Shown here one piece after another: positions 37,140 through 49,061 of a stretch of DNA of 64,000 nucleotides; position 1 is the first letter of the stretch; the number at the start of each line of letters is the position of its first letter. Made by a program: the position numbers and the translations under genes. The stretch spans positions 18,297,582-18,361,581 of the forward strand of contig NC_063262.1 of assembly GCF_019578655.1 (NCBI RefSeq), written 5' to 3'. The notes below the pieces were generated by a model, which saw only the letters and a list, made by a program, of their open reading frames with translations, was not told the DNA's origin and searched no databases. The stretch comes from Ricinus communis (Eukaryota; Streptophyta; Magnoliopsida; Malpighiales; Euphorbiaceae).

Positions 37140-39075
37140 GGCTTCTTTTCTGGGCCTATTTAGATATCCATAATCTGCTCCCTATAGTAGCAAAGTACTT
37201 TGGATTTTACAATCACCAATGGCTTTCTCAAGAGCCGTGCGAGATTATTCCATATAAATGAAAGAGTGGCCAATAAATCCGCCATTTGGTTATCATCTTT
37301 GGGAAAGTGTATGAATGAACACTTAGAGAAATTGCAAACCAAAGTTCTGAGGTAATTGACATATGGTCTTAACCTCTCTTCCTTCACTTCCCATTCTTAA
37401 AGTAGCTTGCTGAATCACCAACAAAGAGTCCCTTAGAACATCAGCTGCTTCGCTCCTGCCATTATAGCCACTTCTAATCCATATAGACATGCTTCACACT
37501 TCGCTATGTTATTTATTACCTTAAAGTCCATTCTCTAGGCTATTAGCAGCATTTCACCTTCTAGTGTGGCTAGAACTAGTTCTAACCTTACATGTCTTGC
37601 ATTTACTGCTCTATTGAAGTACAACCTTCACTATTGAGTCTTGATTGCCCTTAGATTCTCATCGAGAAACTCTAGATCCTAAGGGTCATCTCCCTCAATC
37701 TCATTTTATGCTAGGATTTGTGCTACAACCCTTCCCTTCAACACTTTCTTGGCCATCTACTCAATGTTGAACTCTATCAGAAGTGCTAGCCATCTAGCCA
37801 ACTTACTCGTGAGCGACAATGCTTCGAATAAATACTTCAGTGGGTCTATGTTCGAAATTGCTTGAATCCTATAAGACTAGACATAATGTCTTAACTTTCT
37901 TATAGCCCATATCATAGCCAACCAAGTCTTCTATATAAGATTGTACTTTGACGCATAAGGTAGCAATTTCTTATTGAGATAATAGACTGCATGCTCCACG
38001 TCATTGGGCCTATACTATGCCACCATCGCTCTTATTGCCTTCTCTTCCAAAGCTAAATAGAGAATCAACGACTTCCCATTCTTTGGCGGTTTTAGCACCC
38101 GCGGCTTTATTAGGTATTCCTTAATCCTATCAAAGTTTTTTTGATATTGTTTATCCTAAAAAATGGGTTGGTGTTTTCTCAAAAGCTTGAAAATTATATC
38201 ATAAACCATTATGAGCTTGGAGATGAACCTATTGATGTATTGTAAACGTCCTAAAAACCTTTTGACCTCCTTTTCTATCTTTGGTAGCGGTATTTCCTAA
38301 ATCGCCTTAGACTTGTCCAGATCAATCTCTTTTCCTCGTTGACTCACAATGTGCCCCAGCAGCTTCATTAACGTCACTCCGAGAAAACTCTTCTTGGGGT
38401 TTAGCGTTAGATTATACATTTCCATTTGTCTAAGAAACCTATCTAGAGCTTGGAAATGCCCTTCTATTGTTTCTGATTTAACCATTATGTCATCCACACC
38501 TCAGCCTCCTGGTGCATTATATCATGAAACAAGGTAGTGGTTGCTCTCTAATAAGTTGCTCCAACATTCTTTAATCCAAACAGAATAACTTTATAGCAAT
38601 ACTTGCCTCATTCAATGATCAATCCTGTTTTTAGCTTTTCTATGACCACCATCATAATCTGGTTGTATTTGGAGAATCCATCTATGAAAGAATACATCAC
38701 ACTTGAAGCCACACTATTAACTATCATATCTATATGAGGAAAGGAAACGTCGTCCTTGGGGCAAGCCTTGTTCAAGTCTATATAATCTACATACATTTTA
38801 ACTTTTATATCCTTTTCTAGGACCGGGACAATATTCGCAACCATTTAAGATAATCAACTATATCGAGAAAATTGGTTTTTACCTGCTTAGGAACCTCCTC
38901 TCGAATCTTTTCTGCCCATTTCGGTCTTAGCCTACTCATCTTCTTCTCGATAGGCTTGATGTGTGGGTAGGTTGGGATGTGGTGCTCTACTTTTTTCCTA
39001 TCTAACCCTAGCATATCATCATATGATAAAACAAATATTTTTTTTTCTAATATCTTTTCAAACTCTCTCATATTC
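37140..39075 (-). pseudogene. pol: Tat reverse transcriptase and RNase H, decayed
   Basis: The RT N-terminal part is at 39071-38817 (SYDDMLGLDRKKVEHHI). The palm follows at 38844-38608 (MYVDYIDLNKACPKDD, SFIDGFSKYNQIMM), then the catalytic VDDIMVKS box near 38490 with a frameshift just before it, and LGHIVSQRGKEIDLDKSKAI at 38297-38370. RNase H pieces lie at about 37960-37160, ending in CSFIHFPKDDNQMADLLATL. The ACPKDDFPLPHID-type signature places it in the Tat/Ogre lineage of Ty3/gypsy. Many stops and shifts; not functional. Confidence 0.9.
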
Positions 39076-39556
39076 TTAAGAATTATATCATGAGCAATAG
39101 AAATATTTTTGGAATTTTTAATTGTGCTTAAATTAAATGAATCAATTTGAATAGAATTTACATCAAATATGCATATGTAATAATTATTAAATGCACACTA
39201 CCATCAGAAAAGATATCACACAAGTAAGAAAAATCAGTGTTTATATCATTAATCTTAAAAGCAAAAATGTCATCATCCTTATAAAGACTGGATGTTATTA
39301 CATCAGTTTCCTCATAAAGCAAATCAATAATGTTTTCCTCCAGTAATGTAACTAAACCTTATTGGCTCAAGTTTCTGGGCAGGGTTATGAATACTTCCAG
39401 CTTCAAATCCCCAGCCTTAGGAGTGACTTTCTTCTAGACATCCTTAATGCTAAGCTTAACCATCCTGTTGATAATCAAGCTCTTGAAGATCTCAAATCCG
39501 AGCACCTTAATCCTAAAGTAATGGGCTTAGAGCCACCAGAATAGGGCTTGTACTCC

Positions 39557-40090
39557 TTAAAAAGAAACATCCTTTAGAGTCTTACCCTTTAGTTTGTCCT
39601 CATCTTCATCCTCATTATACCCTAGACCATGACGAGTCTTTTGTCTATTGAAGTCTAACATCTCTACAACTCTTTGATGATTCTTTCCCAGCCCTATTCT
39701 AAGCATGAAGTCCATCTTCTTGAACATGCTTGCCACCTTAGGAGCCATATTATCCTTATAAAGCACAAGAACTTGAAACTCGGTTAGGGCATCAAGATCC
39801 TTATCAGCCTCTTAGATGTCGAGACAACTTTGCCACCCTCAACATTGATAGTGGCTATCTCTCCTTCTAAGAAAACTTTACCATCTAGTGCATGGTGGAT
39901 AGCACTCCTCCTAGGATATAAAACCACAGCCTTCCTAATAACAGCACAAAAGTTATTAGGATATCTAAGATATTGAACTTAACCAAGGATTCTATAAGGT
40001 CTGTCTTCACTAGAGCTGAGAATGTCCCTTCCATATCTCTATTGGTTTCGTTATATCCTCTTATGACCATATCTGATGGTTTCAGATTTT
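39557..40090 (-). pseudogene. pro: Tat aspartic protease and linker, decayed
   Basis: On the minus strand, 40070-39885 reads MVIRGYNETNRDMEGTFSAL and then LLLGRLWFYILGGVLSTMH, the C-terminal half of the Tat protease, in which LGRPW is usual. The catalytic DTG region upstream is not intact. The linker 39766-39557 contains MLRIGLGKNHQR and RHGLGY, the GLGKN..G-patch-like motif that normally follows Tat protease. The frame is interrupted between the two. Confidence 0.75.
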
Positions 40091-40299
40091 TTTGCAGTTA
40101 TTCCTAGTTTGGTAAGAATGCAAGTTTTTTGTAGTTATTCCCATCTTCTACCATCACACAAAGAGCCTTATGATCCCTTCCTTATACTAGCAAGTCTTCA
40201 CCCGAGAAAGTGATAATCTCGGTGGTCTTGTTAGTTACTATTTTGATCATTTTCTTAAGGGTAGCTGTTGTACTTATGGTGACATTAGATAAGGACTAG

Positions 40300-41011
40300 A
40301 TCAGAGCCTTTCTATGATCTTGCGAGTGCATTAATAGTTTCTAAATATCAATTGTCTTCTTATTCTTTTTCAGCTCTTCTAATAGCCCTTTATCCTCTTC
40401 TTCTGAACCCTTCTCTACTTATTTCAACTCTAATGCCCCCTTATCACTACCCATAATTTTTGGCCAATTGTTAGAATCACTGTCTCCTTAGATGTCTTTA
40501 GCACTGCTATCTTGGACCTCACATTCATCCCTAGAGCTGTATCAGATGCCAATGGCCATGACCGATTTCTTTGCCCCTTGTTTCTACATTTCTATGATAC
40601 AAGTGTCACTAACTAATTGCTCTTCACTATTTGATCCCCAACCACTCGATATAATGTCCTCAATTCAAATGTCATCAGAATGAGGCCTAGAATAGAACCT
40701 TATAATCAAACTTACTCGATGGCTGCCCTAATAGATCTTCACACTCATCCATTGCAGCATTTTGAGGAAGTTGCCCTACTTGCCCTTCCTCGCAATCTAT
40801 TAAGTCATGGATTTTGTGCCTCAGACGATTGCATTGATTCGTCATATCCATAAAGGTCTGGTGATACTCACAATACTAGAAATTATGAGGGATTGGACCA
40901 TGCCTTGATGTGAAAGGCTTAAGCTTTTTACTCCTTACTTAGTGATAGAACACTGTAGAAAATGATGCCTCTAGCTCGACAAAGGTTCTCTGTGGCTTCT
41001 CAGGTTTAGAC
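40300..41011 (-). pseudogene. gag: Tat gag, C-terminal part
   Basis: Minus-strand translation around 40880-40700 gives YCEYHQTFMDMTNQCNRLRH and then KIHDLI, the conserved CxFH..H.T.xC..L...I..LI nucleic-acid-binding region of Tat-type gag. The region 40700-40300 is decayed linker. The start of gag is missing because the Athila element begins at 41012. Confidence 0.7.
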
Positions 41012-42375
41012 TTTGGTTCCTTTCATATTTTAGGTGATTATCGATAGACATTATCTGTAGTCGAGGTAAATACATGCAAATACGAACTAGAATCCATCAA
41101 AATTGAGCAAGGGCTACCATTTCAAGGTTGACCATGACCTAGACTCTAGCCGTGCTAACCCATCAACATTTGACCATCAAGAGTGTCATTTTGGCATGGT
41201 TTCCGAGGCCATTATGACTCATGGTGGCTCACCACTAGTGAGGGTATGGCCAGAAAGAAGACCTAATTTATGACTCTGAGATTCAACAACATGGCCCGAC
41301 TGAATCGGTAGTGGACAAAGACGGCTATGACATTGGCGCGGGGATAATTATATAGGCAAAATCAAATTATTTGGCTAGGTTTGACTTGAACTTTCACATA
41401 CATGCCCGAGCCACCCTTTTTCAGACTTCGATATTCGACTTAGGGAGACTATTTTGCCTATTGAAGGCGGATTACATTGGGTTAAACATCGCATCGAAGA
41501 TCAAGAGTGGATTTGGAGGCATGCAAGAGGCAATTTAGGTTTCATCATTCAGATTTGGGGATTTAAGGCTGTTCATCTGACTTGAAGAAGAAGGGTGTAC
41601 ATGTTTTCAATTTGCTTCTCTGTGTTTGTTCCTTACTTTGTGTTACTTATTAGCACGAGTAGCTAGAATTGTTAAACCTATTAGGGTTCCTATGTTGTTG
41701 GATTGCATTTAATGTTTATGAGAATTTGATTATCAATGCTTGTTTTCTTCTTGCTTTCATTATTAATGAGAAATCACATTATTCATGAGAAGTCCTGAGT
41801 TGTGGTGTTTAGATTGCTTCATTTAATTAAGAAGTTCATTTAGTAATTGGAAATTTGAATAGTAGGAACTGGTTAATGATCACTTAGAGATAAGGGTAAT
41901 TGACTAGCCGGATTAAGAATTAACAACTCTTAATAGTAGTGAATTTAATCTTAAGGCTAACCTAAAATCAATCATTAGGAAGACATTCTATCATTTAGGT
42001 TCTTAGGTTTAGGGATCCGATTCTCTCGAGAGGGAAATCAAATTCAATTTAGAATATGCTCACAGGTAATCACAATTAGTAATCAATAAATCTCTACCTT
42101 TAGTAAAATCAAACTAGCTTAGGCCCCCTTGGGTTTGCTATTTTCCTTGATTGTTTCACGAAATCCTTTCAGGCTGTTTGACATTTAGATAATCACTTAG
42201 CTTGCATCTAGTTATAGAATAGAAACTTCATTGATTTGTTAAGGTTAGATAATATAAGACTCGCCAAGAGTTCTGATGGATCACCCTTTCCGAGAATACG
42301 ACCTTCACTTACTGCTATATTTAATCTAGATGGAGGTTCACTACTTTAGATTATAGCTACATAAATAGCCTATCA
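41012..42375 (+). repeat. 5' LTR of Athila copy 2, truncated at its start
   Basis: Homology with the 3' LTR begins at TTTGGTTCC (41012, against 49149) and continues to the CCTATCA end at 42375. The sequence left of 41012 is Tat gag instead of LTR. A TATA box with TATAGGC is at about 41348-41355. Confidence 0.88.
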
Positions 42376-42381
42376 AGTTTT

Positions 42382-42399
42382 TGACGCTGTTGTCGGGCA
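42382..42399 (+). other. Primer-binding site (tRNA-Asp type) of Athila copy 2
   Basis: The sequence TGACGCTGTTGTCGGGCA differs by a few transitions from TGGCGCCGTTGCCGGGGA, the complement of the 3' end of tRNA-Asp used by Athila elements. It lies six bases after the LTR end. Confidence 0.8.
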
Positions 42400-42540
42400 A
42401 TCTTTTGTGTGAACTAGAGTGAATTTATGTTTGTGTTAATCTAGCCATTTTTATTTTCTATCTTTTCATTTCTTTTTATTCTTTATTATTTTATCCAATT
42501 CTAAGTTCTTTGATTGATGCCTCTTAATTTCAGGTAGTTT

Positions 42541-44140
42541 ATGACCAGGAGCTCTAATCCTACTCATGTAGACCCTCTTGCTGAACCAGAGCGGTCCTTC
42601 CGTCTTTTGAGGAAACATATGCAAGAAGAAGATGAGGTGCAGATAGAGATTGAAGCCCCTGTAAATAGACCGGTAGGGATGGGAGATAATAACCAGGCTA
42701 CGGATGAAAATAAGACAATGTACGAGTTTGCTAGACCTTCTTTTGAGGGGACACAGATGAGTATATTGCGACCACCAATGGCAGCCAATAACTTTAAAAT
42801 AAAGCCCGAACGTGATACAAATTGTCCAAAATAGTGTACAATTTGGGGGACTATCGAGTGAGGACCCAAACGCTCACATCGCCAAGTTCTTGGAGATCTG
42901 CGACACCTTCAAGATAAATGGAACGACTGATGGTGCTATTCAGTTGAGGCTGTTTCTTTTTTCTTTGAGGGACCAAACGAAAAGATGGCTGCAGTCACTC
43001 CCAACCAACACTATTATGACATGGAGATTGTTGGCTGAGAAGTTTTTATATAAGTACTTTCCTCCTGCTAAAACTGCTAGATTGAGAAATGATATATCTT
43101 CTTTTGTGTAGTTTGATGACGAGAGCATGTATGATGCTTATGAGAGGTACAAATACTTGCTCCAATGTTTCCCGCACCACGGACTACCAGTATGGATGCA
43201 GGTTCAGACCTTTATAATGTGAACCCGGTACTAAGTGATGGTAGATGCCGCATTAGGTAGAGCCTGAGAAGATGAGATGGCCATGAACAATTACCAATGG
43301 CAATCTCTAAGAGTTGGCCAGTCAAGTAGGGAGTGGTCAACTAGCTAGACTCTACAGCAGCCTTGGAAGCTCAAGCGGAGCTTCTGACCAAGAAATTAGA
43401 CCAGCTTCAGATGCCGGTTCATGTAGCCCAGATAAGCTGCAAGTTCTGCGGTGGCCCGCACTACGGTGCAAACTATAATGCGGGAGGTATGTTTGCTTCA
43501 CCTTCTAATTCTTCATCCTCTATTGTTTCTGCTGACCTTGAACAGGTAGACGATATGGGTAATGCACCTAGACAGGATAACAACTCGTACAACAATACAT
43601 ACAACCCCGGTTGGTGCAATCATCCCAACTTCAGTTGAAGGAATAACAACGGCTTGGGACCACCCGGCTTTTAGAGGTTGCATCAGCAACAGCCACAACC
43701 GCAAGCTGGTCCACCCCAACTACGTCCATCTCATGAGAAGAAGCCTAATCTCGAGGAGTTGGTGATGAAATTTATGTCCTCCACCAATAATAACAGGATT
43801 TCAGAGAGCCACCAGACGGGGGACTTGGAATCAACAAGCCTCCATTCGATTGAGACTCGAAATAGGCCGATTTCTAGGACGAGAGAGGCGGCGTGGGACT
43901 CGCTTAGCTACACAGCCCAACCCGAGAGGATGTGTGAATGCAATCATGTTGCGGTCAGGTAAATTTATTCCTGATCCTTCTTCTATTTCTAACACTAATG
44001 TTGATGTGCAGGTAGATTCAAACAGGAAAGCTGAAGCTACCAAGGCAAGAGAACTAGAGAAGGAAGAGGGAAAGGAGATTCCATTAAGGGAATACCAGCC
44101 TAAAATCACGTACCCTGCTAGATTAAAGTAGGCACAAGTC
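42541..44140 (+). pseudogene. gag: Athila gag, copy 2, decayed
   Basis: The start MTRSSNPTHVDPL at 42541 matches copy 1. The capsid part shows YEFARPSFEGTQMSILRPPM, a frameshift near 42810, then FLEICDTFKINGTTDGAIQL and KRWLQSLPTNTI. At 43110 the SSFVQFDD motif of copy 1 has a TAG in place of its CAG. More stops follow at 43220-43290 and 43640. The zinc knuckle CKFCGGPHYGANY at 43438-43476 has lost its last Cys (Tyr). The C-terminal part runs to about 44130, in several frames. Confidence 0.87.
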
Positions 44141-45215
44141 GAGCAGCAATTTGGTAAATTTCTAGATATTTTTAAACAACTGCATATAAATTTACCTTTT
44201 GTTGAAGTTATTTCGCAGATGTCTCGGTATGCGAAGTTCTTAAAGGAGATTCATAGTAATAAGAGGAAGTTTGAGGACTTAGCATGCGTGACGCTAAATG
44301 AGGAATCTTCAGTAATTTTTCAGAATAAGTTATCGAAAAAGCGACATGATCTAGGGAGTTTTAATATTCCTTGTGTTATAGGTAACTTATTTATCAATGA
44401 TACCTTAGCTGATTTAGGGGCTGGACTTAATGTAATGTCGTATAGTTTGTTTGTAAAATTGGGGCTGGGAAAGACCAAATCCCACTAGGATGGGTATACA
44501 ATTAGCTGATAGATATGTTAAGTATCCTAGGGGTATTATAGAGAATGTGCTGGTAAAAGTAAATAAATTTATATTTCCTGTCGATTTTGTGATCTTAGAC
44601 ATGGATGGTGAGAGTAGTGTACCCTTAATTCTAGGAATACCTTTTCTTGCAACATCTAGGGCAATGATAGATGTTTGTGATGAAAAGTTAAAACTTAGGG
44701 TAGGGGATGAGACTGTCACCTTTGACTTGCATAATCCCAGAAGCTAGTCTTTAGATCATAATAATGTTGTGTACACTGTCAATATAATTGACGATGATAT
44801 TGAGACACAGTTGTAGGAAGTGTTAGTTGAAGACCTTCTACAAGTCACTTTGCCAAGGGGAGAAAAGCATGAGCTGTCAAATGAGGAAGTGTTGAAGCAG
44901 CTTGAATTTATGTTAGCAAATGAGCCAAGCGAAAATACTGATGAGTTTACTATGATTGACAGGATAGGTGTGTAGAAGTTGAGGCCATCACTTGAGGAAT
45001 CCCTGGTTCTTGATCGGAAAGAGCTTCCGGAGCGTCTTGACTATGCGCATATGGATGAGGATAACAGGCTGCCTATCATTCTAGCAGCAGACTTGACAAC
45101 CAAGGTGAGGGAAAGGACATTGCCCACTCGAAGGAAGTACCTAAAAGCGGTTGCTTGGAGGACTGCTGACATTCTAAGGATCCATAAACTGGCAGCTAAA
45201 TCGCAGCAGATGTGA
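44141..45215 (+). pseudogene. pro: Athila protease region and start of the pol N-terminus
   Basis: Linker QMSRYAKFLKEIHSNKRKFE at 44217 leads to the protease: LADLGAGLNVMSYSLFVKLG at 44407, where the DLGA motif replaces the DTGA/DLGA active-site loop usual in Athila, then VDFVILDMDGES and LILGIPFLATSRAMID to 44680. A TAG at 44488 breaks it. The final piece 44979-45215 (KELPERLDYAH, PIILAADLTTKVRE, WRTADILRIHKLA) is the segment just before RT in Athila pol, after which homology stops. Confidence 0.82.
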
Positions 45216-45529
45216 AACCTACACATGAATGGAGTTATCATAGAGTCCAGCTGAATGACTCGGGAACCAAAAAGAAGCGCTTTTAGGAGGCATTCCCATA
45301 TTTAGCTTTACGTTTTTATTTTTATTTTATTATTCGTATGCATGTTTGATGGTAGCTAGAGCACTTGCTTAGTGACTAAACCTAATCATATGAAGCTAGG
45401 GTTTTAATAACTTAAGTCCAATTTTTGGTGATTGGTGAAGATGAACTTCCCTGTTTGATACATTTTTACTTGAATTATAGCCTAAATGTGTACGTATGTG
45501 TATTGAATGCAGGTAGGAAGTTTAGCGGT

Positions 45530-45960
45530 TCAAGATGTCGAAGAAAAGCTTGGATTTCAGTGGTCCACCACGGTTTTTGTGGGCATCACGGGTTGGATCA
45601 TCAGGCTGTGCTGATCGGCACGGCTGGAATCCTACCCGTGATGAACATGCACATATACAGTTTGGAAAATCGGTCTTCCACCACAGCTTTCGAGGCCACC
45701 ACAGGCTGCAACACTAGACAGACGGGTCGGTGACTGTTCCTTACCCGTGATGGACATGTACGTAGCTCCCACTCAAATCTGTTCACAGCTTGGCAGCACC
45801 GGCAAAGACACACCGGTCGTCTTGACTAGTACAACCACGCCCTCGCCCGTGGTGAACTTGCACATGGAGGACGCTTTAGAGTTCAGCACGGGCCGAGCCC
45901 ATGACATGTTAACCAGCACGGCCATGCCCTCGCCTGTGCTGACCCCCGTGACTATAAAAG
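45530..45960 (+). promoter_or_regulatory. GC-rich palindrome block with TATA box, promoter-like
   Basis: Many CACGG/CCGTG half-sites recur (for example GTGATGAACATGCAC, CAGCACGGCCATGCCCTCGC), as in the U3 region of the LTRs of this family. A TATA box, actataaaag, is at 45951-45960, followed by a pyrimidine-rich leader and an ATG at 46046. This repeats the GC block plus TATA order of the LTRs, and lies just upstream of the separate ORF. Role as an internal promoter is inferred. Confidence 0.5.
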
Positions 45961-46045
45961 CAAACCATTTCAAACCTCTTCCAACTTTTCTCTCTCTAAA
46001 GTTCTAAGGTTCTTTTCTTCTTCTTCTCGATTTTTCTTATCTGTC

Positions 46046-47342
46046 ATGGCAATTTCAAGTAAGTTTCTTCGCCTTTTGCTTTTATTTGCTTAAATTTGGT
46101 TTTTTTGTTATTTAGGACATTTTGATATGCTCTAGTAGTTGTCCATATTTATTGCTTTGATTAGTTTATTCTTTTGTTTTATTTTATTTTTATTTACGCT
46201 GCTTGAGTTTAATTTGGATTATATTTAGCTCAGATTAGTTGCTGTATTCGTGTGATTTTGAATAATGACATGCTAAGTGTGGGGTTTGGGAGCAGTAAAG
46301 TTAATTTATGGCATTCTATTTTGATAAATTAATAGCATAAATTCTCTTTATTTTATGCGTAATACTATGGGCTGGAATGCTATTATGAATTAGTTTTCTG
46401 CAGGAAATTGAGGCTTTAGTCGTAGTCTTAAGCCTAAAGTTTTCTGTTAATCAAATTATAACCGTTATGCTGCTAAATTTTTAGTGTAATTTATGTTAAC
46501 TTGATTTCTTGTTTGATTACTAATGATTGACTATATTAGGCAATATGAGGGACCGAGATCAATGCCGTCGAAAGCAACTGTAACGCGCTGCAAGTAGCAA
46601 GCGCTCGCATGGCGAGGGAACTTCTTCTTCCACTTCACCTTCACCAGCATCAGCACGAGCACCCCACCACAACAGCAACTAGTCCGAGCACGAAGAATAG
46701 CAGCTGTAAATCCACCCGCACCTAGTCGACATCCCTTATGGACATTTCAAAATGCTGATAAGAAGAGCCGCTTCCAAGTCATGAGATGGAAGCAAGTAAT
46801 GGTCGAACGATGCATTGACTTTGTATCCTTGAAGAGAGTGGGATTGGCTCAGGATGTTCATAAACTGTTCGACACACCGCCTTATGCATGATTCTTCAAC
46901 ATCATTGAGCCTACCTACCGCGAGCTCACCATTGAATTCCTCAGCACCTTCTTCCTACAGTAACAAATCACAAGCTGGCATCAGCCTGATGTAGTTTACT
47001 TCAGACTTGGAGGAAGGGAGTTCTCAATGTCACTTCCACAATTCGGTATGCATTTGAGACTAGGATATAGTTCCAGGGGTTAAATGATATGCTCCAGTAG
47101 CTTATGCATGGACTGGATAGGCAGGCCACCTAGACGTACCTAATGGCGGAGCAGATACAAAAGATGGCAAATTCTGGAGCACAAAATCAGTGATTCATCG
47201 ATGACATGGAGTTTGATCTAGCAAGTTGCTTCACGGATCCAGTGCCACCACTACCGCCCCCTCCTCTAGTGCCTTCCTCTACTCCTCACCCTCTAGCCGA
47301 TCGAGCCAGTGAGGATGTGCCTTCGGCAGACTACCAGCAGTG
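46046..47342 (+). pseudogene. Athila separate downstream ORF (env-position / ORF1-type protein), decayed
   Basis: ATG at 46046 begins MAISS; a GT donor follows at 46059 or nearby and an AG acceptor is at about 46539, suggesting a first intron of roughly 480 bp. After it, NMRDRDQCRRKQL and a Ser/Pro-rich stretch lead to the domain at 46735-47040: WTFQNADKKSRFQVMRWKQ, RELTIEFLSTFFLQ, FRLGGREFSMSLPQFG. This is the Athila-type ORF placed where env lies in retroviruses; its biochemical role is unknown. No transmembrane segment is seen. Stops at 46889 (TGG to TGA type) and 46961 (CAA to TAA type), and frame changes toward the end, make it a pseudogene. Confidence 0.65.
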
Positions 47343-49044
47343 ATAAAAATTTGTGTTCTATTTCTTTTCCTTTTCCTTTTTATTTTATTTCTTTATTTTT
47401 ATTTTTATTTTATTTTCGTTTCTTTTTGCATTTTCATGTTATTTTATTTTCTTTCTTTTTCTTTCATCTTATGTTATTTTAGTGGAACACTTTGCTTTGC
47501 CTTTATGCTATGTACATTTAATATGATCTTCACTCTTCTTATGTGCTAGCTATGTTATATACCCAAATTTTTTTTCTAACACTGAGGGCAGTGTTATACT
47601 CAAGTGTGGGGTGGGCATTTGTGGTTTTATTACCCCTTAATTGTTTAGGCAATGATAGTGGACTATTCTTAAGATGTTAGGACCTAGGTTATTCATGAAA
47701 TTTAAGCTTAGTTATTCTTTTGTAATTAATGACTTAATTCACACACTAGTAATTGATTGTTTTGTTCTTGGAAAGCAATTTCACTATATTCAATATGTCA
47801 ATTTGGCCAGGTTAAACCGGTGTTGCTTGTGTTCCTTGCAAATTTACAACTTTATCTTTGAACTTTGATTATGCCAATGTCTTATACAATTTATGTGATG
47901 ATTCAATTGATAAGTCTGGGAACCAATTGTAAATTTTAGTCAATTCAGACGTGAGTTTTTGAACCAAAATTTGAGCATTCATTACAAATTGTGCTCATGA
48001 TTTTTCTTGTTCGAGTGTGTGTTGTACTTAATGTTGTTTCTATAATTTGCTCTGTAATACTTGTTAAGGTTACATGAACTTTTGAATACCATTAGATGAT
48101 TTGGGCAACTTAGGATTCACCACATCTGGCTAAAAGGCTACCCTTTGTTTTCATTAGTCAGCCAGTTTTAAGCCTTAACCTTTTCTTCTTGATTTGCACC
48201 TATACACTACACATACACCATTCTATACATTTATCTTTTCTTTCATCCTGTATACTAAATAATTATGTGTTATCTTCTTCTTTTATGTGATCATAGTGCC
48301 TAATTTTGTTGTAAATTCACTTAGTCTTTTTAATCATTCTTTGATGCTCCCTTCAATTCAAATTGGATAATTGTTCTCGTTGTTTATGTCAGTGATCATG
48401 CAGCTCTTGTGTAAGCTGTTGTGGCATATATATATGCTAAAAAAATAAAAAGAAAAAGAAAAAAATTTTGACTTATTCCTTAGCTCTTTTGTCTTTGAGA
48501 TTTAATTCTTGTGAGTATCCTTTACTTCAAATAAGGCTTAGTGAGTATTTTTGTTGTCTTGGCATTCAACTCCTGAAGCATTCATTCTAAATAATTACAT
48601 GATCTTTCAGTATACTTTACACTTCTATCCAAATATTCTTACCTTTACCTTAGCCACATTTCGATCCTTGTAAAGACCCTTTGATTTTAGTATTCATTTA
48701 TTCGCAGTAGCAAAGATGAGATTTAGGAGCAAGCTTATGGTAAACAGGTTTTGTACAGCTATATTGAGGGAATTTTCTTGTTTACCTATAAACACTGTGA
48801 GTGATTTGAGAGATTCTTGTGAGGCAATGGTTCCTGGTCTTTAATGTTGAGTTGTTATATAAGTTGTAGTTCGAGATGGTATTACTATAGTTCTTCTTTG
48901 AAGGTGTATGATTTATTTAGCTACTCGAGTTTCATTCTTTATATGTTGAATAAGGTTAAGTTGTGAATTTTAGCATGGATTTTGAGGGGTGATTGTTGCT
49001 TGTATATGTATTGAGTTATTGATTGGTTGAGGACAAGCAAAAGC
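47343..49044 (+). other. Long 3' untranslated region of Athila copy 2
   Basis: About 1.7 kb without coding signal lies between the downstream ORF and the polypurine tract. It starts with a T-rich stretch (47345-47480) and includes two short AAGTGTGGGG tracts (47601, and the functional one near 49045). Long 3' non-coding regions are usual in Athila elements. Confidence 0.6.
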
Positions 49045-49061
49045 TTAAGTGTGGGGTGATT
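49045..49061 (+). other. Polypurine tract of Athila copy 2
   Basis: TTAAGTGTGGGGTGATT lies directly before the TG of the 3' LTR at 49062, the expected place for the plus-strand primer. Confidence 0.75.

Noticed and set aside
47340..47549. Phe/Leu-rich ORF that looks like a membrane protein
   Set aside because: It is a translation of a T-rich tract in the Athila 3' non-coding region; hydrophobicity comes from base composition.
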